NCBI GenBank assembly: GCA_021775515.1
Contig: JAJFHR010000211.1
Coordinates: 1 to 18,557 of the forward strand
Direction of reading: 5' to 3'
Length of the DNA stretch: 18,557 bases
DNA from: Hyphomicrobiales bacterium
Lineage (GTDB): Bacteria; Pseudomonadota; Alphaproteobacteria; Rhizobiales; JAJFHR01
Both the position numbers and the translations under genes were made by a program. Numbering within the stretch: the stretch's first letter is position 1; each line of letters starts with the position of its first letter. The notes under the pieces were generated by a model. It saw only the letters and a program-made list of their open reading frames with translations. It ran no database searches and was not told where the DNA came from. Below are positions 6,667 through 13,185 of this stretch, piece by piece.

Positions 6667-8460
6667 TTATTCCGCGGCAATCAGATCATCGTCAGGTTTT
6701 TTGCGGGCCTTAGGAGACTTTAGATCTATCTTGGCGCGTTGAATTTGATTGGCCGTTTCGCCATGAACCTGTATCATTTCCAGATCGTTGACATCTTCTT
6801 CGATCACCGGCGACATGGCCTCATCCATATAGTCGAGTTTTGCCGGATCATCTTCGATACGTTTCGCCATCGCATCCAGGTGTTTGTAAAACCGGCGCCA
6901 TCGATTGAGTGTGCTGGCCACTTCCAGTGCCCGTTTGGGATAAAAAACAAACGGATTTTCAATTTTAAAACTGGATCTCCTGGTGGTTCTCACCTTGCGG
7001 CGCACCATACCGCTTTCGACGGGATGGATACCTTCGATTGAATAAGAGCCGTAGAACAGCAGGATCGGCCAGACCATCTTTTTCAACGGTTTACCGCAAG
7101 AGGCTGCCCGGCGCATCATGGCTTCGATATGATCATCCGAATAATATTGTTTCCAGGCGTTTTTATAGGCACTGGTCCATTCGTCTTTCGACATTTTCGG
7201 ATGTTCGCTCACCGCATTGCACAATGCATATTTATTCATGTCGGCATCCATCCACGCGCCGCTCTCATAGGCGCGTTTATGGTCTTCTGACCCGGGCAAG
7301 GGTGTGAGGAAGAAAAACTCCATCAACTCAACCGGCAACTCCCGTTTAATAATTTCAACGTCACGGGCAATCGTTTCCGGTGTATCTGCAGGAAAGCCGG
7401 TAATAAAGCCGACGTAAGTCATGACGCCGTGTTTTTTCCATTCCTGTAACATTTTCCGATATTCCCAGATTTTATTCTGGCGTTTTTTAGCCGCCATCAG
7501 GTTTTCCGGACTGATGCTCTCAAGCCCGATGTAGACCCAGTGACACCCTGCACGAGCAGCTTTTTCAATAAACTTCGGGTGGCGATGACACAGAGCATCA
7601 ACCTGCAGCACAAACTTGAACTTCATGCCTTTTTCTTCACGCAGGTATATTAACCGGTCAAAAATAGGCTCCCAATCGCGATGGCGGGCAAAATTATCGT
7701 CGGTTACCATAAATCGTTTAATGCCTTGTTCGGCATTGGAGCGAATTATCTTTTCGATATCATCCGGCGTGCGGCCGCGGGAAATTCGCCCCTGTACATT
7801 GATAATGCTGCAAAACGAACATTGGAACGGACATCCCCGACCAGCATCAAAACTGGTATAGGCGCCAGCAGTTCTGCGGACAATGTTTTCCGGCAGGAAG
7901 GGTGGGGGAATATCTTCCAGGGAAGGCAGATCGTTCATGTAATCGTACACCGGCTTTAGCGACTTGCACCAAACATCCTGGATCAACTGATCAAAACGCC
8001 CTTCAGCCTCACCGGCGTAAATCGTCATGCCGAGATCCATCGCCGCTTGAATGTCCGAGGGAATTTCCTTGAGCATGGATAAACAACCCGAAACATGAAA
8101 ACCGCCGTTGATCACTGGTATGTCATGGGCGAGAAATTGCTTGGCGATGTCAACCGAGCGCGGGAACTGATTTGACTGAACGCCCACCAGGCCGACAAAT
8201 CCGCCATCGGCGGACTTGATATTTCGGACGAGTTTTTTGATTGGCACAACGGTATTGGTCTCGTCGTGAGCAACAATTTCTATGTCAACTTCAGGCCCTA
8301 AGACCTGGCGTTGTGCGCAATCGTTGGCGAGCGCGTAGAGCGTGGCAATAGTGTTGCAGGGAATTGCCGAGCGGTACCACTGGATGACGTATCCATCTAC
8401 ATCGTAACGTGACGGTTTCAACAGAGCGATAACAAAACGCTTCTGCCGCGTTGCTGCCAT
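6667..8460 (-). CDS. Radical SAM protein with cobalamin-domain-like N-terminus
   Basis: A 597-residue protein. Residues about 10-150 resemble the Rossmann-like B12-binding domain common in this superfamily (GFVGLVGVQSNQFPR at 87-101, VINGGFHVSG at 116-125), but I see no DxHxxG motif, so base-off cobalamin binding by that histidine is not supported. The radical SAM core begins at FDAGRGCPFQCSFCSI, with Cys210, Cys214 and Cys217 (CxxxCxxC) for the 4Fe-4S cluster. It continues with VTDDNFARH, YIGLES (about 310-315), FITGFPADTPET (352-363) and LTPLPGSEDH. A charged C-terminal extension (about 435-597) has no recognised motif. The reaction is unknown; relatives do methylations, methylthiolations and ring rearrangements. 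The ATG at 8460 has GGGG eight bases upstream; GTG at 8487 is an alternative. Confidence 0.87.
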   Translation of the reverse strand: MAATRQKRFVIALLKPSRYDVDGYVIQWYRSAIPCNTIATLYALANDCAQRQVLGPEVDIEIVAHDETNTVVPIKKLVRNIKSADGGFVGLVGVQSNQFPRSVDIAKQFLAHDIPVINGGFHVSGCLSMLKEIPSDIQAAMDLGMTIYAGEAEGRFDQLIQDVWCKSLKPVYDYMNDLPSLEDIPPPFLPENIVRRTAGAYTSFDAGRGCPFQCSFCSIINVQGRISRGRTPDDIEKIIRSNAEQGIKRFMVTDDNFARHRDWEPIFDRLIYLREEKGMKFKFVLQVDALCHRHPKFIEKAARAGCHWVYIGLESISPENLMAAKKRQNKIWEYRKMLQEWKKHGVMTYVGFITGFPADTPETIARDVEIIKRELPVELMEFFFLTPLPGSEDHKRAYESGAWMDADMNKYALCNAVSEHPKMSKDEWTSAYKNAWKQYYSDDHIEAMMRRAASCGKPLKKMVWPILLFYGSYSIEGIHPVESGMVRRKVRTTRRSSFKIENPFVFYPKRALEVASTLNRWRRFYKHLDAMAKRIEDDPAKLDYMDEAMSPVIEEDVNDLEMIQVHGETANQIQRAKIDLKSPKARKKPDDDLIAAE

Positions 8461-8639
8461 TGTGATTACCCCGCGCCTCAATTTCACAATAAAACCCGCA
8501 TATATTTGCTGAAAACAACCGAAAACTCAAGCAGACGATAAGTGCAGCAAGGGTGACGTTGCAAAATTTCGACCTTGTTTCCTCGATCCCGGTGAATTAC
8601 ACATGCAATAGGTCTTGCTCTCCAATTTGCAGGTGCGTT

Positions 8640-9017
8640 ATGAAAGAAAATAACTTTTTCAACTATTTAAACCCGACCGGAGGAACTCCTCGCAACCTTA
8701 CCCAAGGCATGAAAGCCAATCTGTTTTTTGGCGATAATGTCATGTTGTCGGTGGTCGAAATTGAGCCGAATACAGCGGGCCGGTTGCACTCGCATCCCGA
8801 AGAACAATGGGGCATTTTGCTCAAGGGCAGCGGGGTCCGCACCCAGGAGGGGGTTGAAACAGCGGTATCGGAAGGGGATTTCTGGCAGACTCGCGGCAAT
8901 GTCGAACACACGTTCAGGGCCGGGCCGCAAGGCGCACTTGTTCTTGATGTTTTCAGTCCGCCGCGCGAAGATTACCGCGACGGTTCCGAAGGTTTCGGAG
9001 CCACCGCTGAAAAATAA
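8640..9017 (+). CDS. Small single-domain cupin protein
   Basis: A 125-residue cupin. Motif 1 reads GRLHSHPEEQWGILLKG, giving His50, His52 and Gln56 (glutamine where many cupins have Glu). Motif 2 reads GDFWQTRGNVEHTF, giving His90 as the fourth likely metal ligand. Such proteins may be dioxygenases, isomerases, lyases or ligand sensors, and the function cannot be assigned here. The ATG at 8640 has CAGGTG about five bases upstream; a GTG at 8553 would add 29 residues that do not look like cupin sequence and lacks support. The next gene, a PLP enzyme, starts 27 bases after the stop, so the two probably form one operon. The gene diverges from the radical SAM gene across a 179-base gap. Confidence 0.85.
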   Translation: MKENNFFNYLNPTGGTPRNLTQGMKANLFFGDNVMLSVVEIEPNTAGRLHSHPEEQWGILLKGSGVRTQEGVETAVSEGDFWQTRGNVEHTFRAGPQGALVLDVFSPPREDYRDGSEGFGATAEK

Positions 9018-9044
9018 ACCAAAATTTTAGTTCCGGGATATTTC

Positions 9045-10193
9045 ATGTCCGACGATGACATTCTTTCACCAAGGTCGTTGGCTGCCAGGGCGGCTCACTT
9101 TATCGATCAAACCACTGGCGCGCTGGTACCACCGATACAACCGTCTACGACATTTGCCCGAGACATTGCCTATGAACCGATAGGAGATTATGTCTATGGG
9201 CGGGATGAAAATCCGACCTATGCGCAAGTCGAAAAACTCCTGCAGATGCTGGAGGGCGGCGAAGAGGCGCTGGTGTTTGCCTCCGGCATGGCGGCATTCA
9301 CGGCCGTATTCGAAACCCTCAATACCGGGGATCATGTCGTCGCTCCCCAAATTATGTACCACGGCGGCCTCGACTGGTTGCGCCGGCTGGCAGAAAAGCG
9401 CGGCATCGAGGTAAGCCTGATTGATCAAAACGACCGGACCAGTCTGGCAAAGGCTGTGCGTCCGGGCAAAACATCAATCGTCTGGATCGAAACTCCGGCC
9501 AATCCGACGTGGGATGTGTTTGATATCAAAGCGGCTGCGGAAATCGCCCATGACGCCGGTGCCTGCCTATGTGTGGATAGCACGGTGGCAACGCCGGTAA
9601 CCACCCGTCCCCTGAAACTTGGCGCTGACATTGTATTTCACTCTGCCACCAAATATTTCAACGGCCATAGCGATGTCCTGGCCGGGGCGCTGGTCACGGC
9701 CAAGCTTGATGAACGCTGGCAGGAAATCGGCCAGATCAGAAAACTGGTCGGCGGTATTTTGGGGTCATTCGAAGCCTGGCTTTTGCTGCGCGGTATGCGA
9801 ACCCTGTTTGTGCGTGTTGAACAGGCCAGCCAAAATGCCTTGAAATTGGCCCGCCATTTTGAAAAACACCGCAAAGTTGAGGCGGTTCTTTATCCGGGGC
9901 TTGAAAGTCATCCAGCCCACGACATCGCCAAACGGCAAATGACCAACGGTTTTAGCGGCATGATGTCGGTTTTGGTCAGGGGCGGGGCCGAAGAGGCCAA
10001 AAAGGTTGCAACCTCAACTAAAATATTTACCCCGGCAACTTCGCTTGGTGGTGTTGAAAGCCAGATTGAACACCGCGCATCGGTTGAGGGGCCTAACAGC
10101 AAAGTTCCCAAAAACCTGCTGCGACTATCCGTTGGCATCGAAAGCGCTGATGATTTAATCGCCGATATGGAACAAGCGCTTAAGGCAATCTGA
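9045..10193 (+). CDS. Cys/Met-metabolism PLP-dependent enzyme (cystathionine gamma-synthase/lyase family)
   Basis: A full-length 382-residue member of the gamma-subfamily of fold-type I PLP enzymes, which make or break C-S bonds in homoserine-derived amino acids. Visible features are YVYGRDENPTYAQVEKLL (about 49-66, Tyr and Arg that bind the neighbour's PLP phosphate), the FASGMAA glycine-rich site (78-84), MYHGG with the stacking/proton-transfer Tyr105, ETPANPTWDV (149-158), CVDST with Asp178, SATKYFNGHSD with the PLP-lysine Lys203, SLGGVESQIEH (333-343), and LLRLSVGIE with the carboxylate-binding Arg360. It could be a cystathionine gamma-synthase, a cystathionine or methionine gamma-lyase, or a sulfhydrylase; sequence alone does not decide. 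ATG 9045 has GGGA seven to eight bases upstream. It follows the cupin gene by 27 bases. Confidence 0.92.
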   Translation: MSDDDILSPRSLAARAAHFIDQTTGALVPPIQPSTTFARDIAYEPIGDYVYGRDENPTYAQVEKLLQMLEGGEEALVFASGMAAFTAVFETLNTGDHVVAPQIMYHGGLDWLRRLAEKRGIEVSLIDQNDRTSLAKAVRPGKTSIVWIETPANPTWDVFDIKAAAEIAHDAGACLCVDSTVATPVTTRPLKLGADIVFHSATKYFNGHSDVLAGALVTAKLDERWQEIGQIRKLVGGILGSFEAWLLLRGMRTLFVRVEQASQNALKLARHFEKHRKVEAVLYPGLESHPAHDIAKRQMTNGFSGMMSVLVRGGAEEAKKVATSTKIFTPATSLGGVESQIEHRASVEGPNSKVPKNLLRLSVGIESADDLIADMEQALKAI

Positions 10194-10202
10194 CCAAGCA
10201 AT

Positions 10203-10220
10203 CTGATTAGCTGTAATCAG
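10203..10220. repeat. Inverted repeat at a convergent gene end
   Basis: CTGATTA-GCTG-TAATCAG is a perfect 7-bp inverted repeat with a 4-base loop. It overlaps the stop codon (10217-10219) of the minus-strand dehydrogenase gene and lies 9 bases past the stop of the plus-strand PLP gene. On the plus strand it is followed by GGGGTTTT. It may act as a weak shared terminator, but the stem is AT-rich. Confidence 0.4.
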
Positions 10221-11197
10221 GGGGTTTTGTCGGCTACTTCCGGATTAATGACATTGATTGGGGATCCCGCTGCAAAGGCAATCACCTGATCAAAGATGTC
10301 GCTAAACTGAACTTCATATTCTTCTTCAGTCACATAGCCGATGTGTGGCGTGGCAATCAAGTTATCTAAGGATAACAAGGGGTCGTCAGGATTTCTCAGC
10401 GGTTCTTCATCAAACACATCAATTGCAGCTTTGCCCGGCCGCCCCGCCTTTAGAGCGGTTGCAAGCGCGCCTTTTTTAATCAGCCCGGCCCGGCTGGTAT
10501 TTACAAAAGTCGCCGACGGTTTCATAAGGGCAAGATCATCGACTGTAACGATGCCGCGTGTGGCATCTTTAAGGCGCATGTGAAGAGTTATAACGTCGCT
10601 GGTTTCAAAAAACTCCTCTTTGCTTTCAGCCGCCTCATAGCCTTCTTCTTTTGCGCTTTGACGCGAAGCTTCGCGCGCCCAGACTAAAACCCGCATGCCA
10701 AAAACCTTGCCGTAGCGGGCAACTTCCCGGCTTATCCGGCCATAGCCATAAATACCAAGCGTTTTGCCGCGCAAGGTGGTGCCGACACCGATCTGCCAGG
10801 TACCGCTTTTTAAGGCGATCATCTGTTGCGGTATCTGCCGGGCGGCAGCCAGGATTAATCCCCAGGTCAATTCAGCAGTTGCATATGACGGCGTGCCGGC
10901 ATGTTGATCCGAACACAAGAGAATGCCGTTTTTTGTACAGGCCTCAACATCAATATGGGGATAGACACTGCGCTGGCTGATCAGTTTTAGATTGGGCAGG
11001 CGGTCGAGCAATTCGGCGCGTATTTGGGTTCGTTCGCGTATGAGAACCAGGACCTCGGTATCGTGCAGGCGATCGGCAAGCGCATCTGCCTCCTGAACGT
11101 GATCATTCCAGATGGTAATGTCATGGCCGTTAAGTTTGGCAAAGCAGGGCAGGGTTTTGAGTGTATCGTGATAATCGTCGAGGATGGAAATTTTCAT
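10217..11197 (-). CDS. D-2-hydroxyacid dehydrogenase family protein (NAD-dependent)
   Basis: A 326-residue member of the D-isomer-specific 2-hydroxyacid dehydrogenases, which interconvert 2-hydroxy and 2-keto acids with NAD(P). The catalytic triad is visible: Arg236 in NTSRAGL, Glu265 in DVFDEEPL, and His285 in TPHIGYVT. The nucleotide-binding loop reads GIYGYGRISREVA (about 148-160); the usual GxGxxG has serine for the last glycine. The helical dimer segment (about 105-135) and the IDVFDEEPL region follow the family pattern. Arg54 and Arg56 (LIRERT) fall where the substrate-binding loop is expected, but the substrate cannot be named. The ATG at 11197 has GGGAA eight bases upstream. It begins 18 bases after the stop of the upstream hydrolase gene, so the two are probably one transcript. 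Confidence 0.9.
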   Translation of the reverse strand: MKISILDDYHDTLKTLPCFAKLNGHDITIWNDHVQEADALADRLHDTEVLVLIRERTQIRAELLDRLPNLKLISQRSVYPHIDVEACTKNGILLCSDQHAGTPSYATAELTWGLILAAARQIPQQMIALKSGTWQIGVGTTLRGKTLGIYGYGRISREVARYGKVFGMRVLVWAREASRQSAKEEGYEAAESKEEFFETSDVITLHMRLKDATRGIVTVDDLALMKPSATFVNTSRAGLIKKGALATALKAGRPGKAAIDVFDEEPLRNPDDPLLSLDNLIATPHIGYVTEEEYEVQFSDIFDQVIAFAAGSPINVINPEVADKTP

Positions 11198-11215
11198 AAA
11201 GCAGGTTCCCGAATT

Positions 11216-12064
11216 TCATGCTGACTGTGCCGCTATGAAGCCTTTGATAAGATTTGTAATTTCCGCGGGTTTGTCTTCCATGGCAAAATGCCCGCATTCG
11301 GCCAGGATGTGAAGAGTTGAACCTGGAATGTCGCCATGGAGCCGATGAGCCCCGTCAGGTGTCTGCCAGCTATCGTTTTCGCCCCAGATAATCTGAACAG
11401 GCATTTCCGCCAACTCCTGCAGGCGATGATCAATCTCTTCAGTATGACGGCTATCATAATGGCGCACCTGGTGTTGAAAAAAACTGGCCTGGCCAATAGG
11501 TCCGGAAATGGCCTCAAGATATTGCGCCAACGCTTCTTTTTTCATTTTCTCCTTATTATAGACAGCGGTCAATATCTGGTCGCCAAAACTTTTGCGGTGC
11601 TCGCTATCGGATGTAGCGGTCAGTGCTTCAAGTCCTGACTTTATTCGTTCCCGCCATGTTACCGACGGCCAGCTGTCGTAACTGACGGTGTCGATAAGTG
11701 TCAGTGATTGCACCATCTTGGGATAGAAAATGGCAAACCGCATTCCGATAGCCCCGCCGATGTCGTGGGAGACAATATGGGCACTGTCCAGTTTCCAATA
11801 GGTCATTAATCCGCGCAGGATATCAATCTGGGCGCTGACTGATGTATCGATCGAGGGATCCCGCGGGCGTTCGGAACGTCCGAAGCCTAATAGATCGAAG
11901 AGATGCACGCGATAGCCAGCCTCCTCCAGAGCCGGTGCCACGTTGCGCCAGATGTAAGAATGCGACGGTGTTCCGTGGATCAGAATAATTGGGTTGCCCT
12001 CACCGTGAATGCCACAGGCGATCCTCTGGCCGTTAATGACCACGTTACTGGTGAGCAACTCCAT
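11216..12064 (-). CDS. Alpha/beta hydrolase with aspartate nucleophile (epoxide hydrolase/dehalogenase-like)
   Basis: A 282-residue alpha/beta-hydrolase. The oxyanion region is LIHGTPSHSYIWRN (about 28-41). The nucleophile elbow is IVSHDIGGAIG with Asp101, as in epoxide hydrolases and dehalogenases rather than serine esterases. The acid residue is probably Asp231 in WGENDSW, and the base His259 in ECGHFAMED. A helical cap lies between about 125 and 205. The Trp after the nucleophile typical of many haloalkane dehalogenases is absent (HDI), as are the Arg residues beside the nucleophile in fluoroacetate dehalogenase, so no substrate class is assigned. ATG 12064 has AGGAG nine bases upstream; the longer frame from TTG 12136 lacks such support. 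It lies 18 bases upstream of the 2-hydroxyacid dehydrogenase gene. Confidence 0.87.
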   Translation of the reverse strand: MELLTSNVVINGQRIACGIHGEGNPIILIHGTPSHSYIWRNVAPALEEAGYRVHLFDLLGFGRSERPRDPSIDTSVSAQIDILRGLMTYWKLDSAHIVSHDIGGAIGMRFAIFYPKMVQSLTLIDTVSYDSWPSVTWRERIKSGLEALTATSDSEHRKSFGDQILTAVYNKEKMKKEALAQYLEAISGPIGQASFFQHQVRHYDSRHTEEIDHRLQELAEMPVQIIWGENDSWQTPDGAHRLHGDIPGSTLHILAECGHFAMEDKPAEITNLIKGFIAAQSA

Positions 12065-12149
12065 GACTTTGTTCTCCTGTTCGGGCTTGATACAATATGC
12101 ACATTCACACAGCAGTCTGGAGAATAAACCCTCCAAATTGTTTTATATG

Positions 12150-12164
12150 AGTGGAAATACCACT
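12150..12164. repeat. Small inverted repeat between divergent hydrolase and permease genes
   Basis: AGTGG-AAATA-CCACT is a perfect 5-bp inverted repeat in the 159-base divergent gap between the hydrolase and EamA genes, 60 bases upstream of the EamA start. It could be an operator half-site pair, but such short repeats also arise by chance. Confidence 0.2.
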
Positions 12165-12223
12165 ATAGTTTTAATTCTTCCGCCGTACTCGAAAACTCTC
12201 ACCGCAAACAGAAGCCGTTCTTT

Positions 12224-13147
12224 ATGGAATTTATCTGGATACCGATCTCCATCCTTGGAGCCTTGATGCAGGCGGTCAGAACCGCTGCACAAAAGGACCT
12301 CAACCAAAATCTGTCGATCATGGTGACAACTTACGTGCGTTCATTGTTCGGCATGCCGGTGCTTGTTTTGTTTCTGGTCGCTGTGATGGTGTCAAGCGGC
12401 GAAACTATGCCGGTTTTGTCGCCCACATTTTTGCTTAATTCACTTGCCACCGCACTTTCCCAGTTAGCTGCAACCTGGCTTCTTATCTATTTGTTTAGTT
12501 TGCGAAATTTTGCCGTTGGTACAACGTTGACAAAAACTGATGTAATGATGACGGCAGTCCTAGGATCTCTGTTGTTTTCAGAAAGCATAAACCTGCTGGG
12601 TTGGGTGGCAATTATACTGACGCTCTCCGGGGTTCTGATTTTGGCAGTTGCCCGCATTGGCCTGCGCGGTTTGATCGGGACAAACGGTGGCGGGGGGGCA
12701 ATTCAGGCGATTTTGTCCAGACCCACACAGGTGGGTCTGGCAACCGGCTTTTGTTTTTGCCTGTCCTATCTTTTTCTGCGCGAAGCCAGCTTGTCCCTTA
12801 GCCAAGGCAACTTTGCCTATCGCGCCGGTTGGACGGTTGTTAGCGTAACCGCCATGCAGGTGTTGCTCCTCGGCGGCTGGCTCCTCGTTCGTGAGCCCAG
12901 GGGGCTACTGCAAATGTTTACCCACTGGCGTTTATGCTCGTTCATCGGTCTAACCAGCGCCATTGGCTCGATTTGCTGGTTCACCGCAATGACGCTTGAA
13001 AATGCATCCTACGTAAAGGCGGTCGGTCAAATCGAAACCGTATTTACCATTGCCATTTCAACGATGTATTTCCGGGAACGTATCAGTGGGCGCGAGTTTT
13101 TTGGCATTGCTGCTATAATTGCCGGGGTACTGGTATTTCTGCTGTAA
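12224..13147 (+). CDS. EamA family (DMT superfamily) inner-membrane permease
   Basis: A 307-residue protein with ten predicted hydrophobic helices in two five-helix EamA repeats. The first spans about residues 3-145 (for example ATWLLIYLFSL and NLLGWVAIILTLSGVLILAV). The second spans about 167-307, ending in FFGIAAIIAGVLVFLL. The repeat signature is visible near 100-120 (LTKTDVMMTAVLGSLLFSE) and again near 264-287 (VKAVGQIETVFTIAISTMYFRE). EamA proteins export or import small metabolites such as amino acids and drugs; the substrate is unknown. The ATG at 12224 has only a weak GAAG nine bases upstream. The ABC exporter gene starts 38 bases after its stop on the same strand, so they may be co-transcribed. 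Confidence 0.9.
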   Translation: MEFIWIPISILGALMQAVRTAAQKDLNQNLSIMVTTYVRSLFGMPVLVLFLVAVMVSSGETMPVLSPTFLLNSLATALSQLAATWLLIYLFSLRNFAVGTTLTKTDVMMTAVLGSLLFSESINLLGWVAIILTLSGVLILAVARIGLRGLIGTNGGGGAIQAILSRPTQVGLATGFCFCLSYLFLREASLSLSQGNFAYRAGWTVVSVTAMQVLLLGGWLLVREPRGLLQMFTHWRLCSFIGLTSAIGSICWFTAMTLENASYVKAVGQIETVFTIAISTMYFRERISGREFFGIAAIIAGVLVFLL

Positions 13148-13185
13148 TCTTCGGCAGAAACCTTTTTAGGGAAGCAACCTGATAA

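Noticed and set aside
11216..12064. Naming the alpha/beta hydrolase haloalkane or fluoroacetate dehalogenase
   Set aside because: The Asp nucleophile fits, but the Trp next to it expected in many haloalkane dehalogenases and the nearby Arg residues of fluoroacetate dehalogenase are absent.
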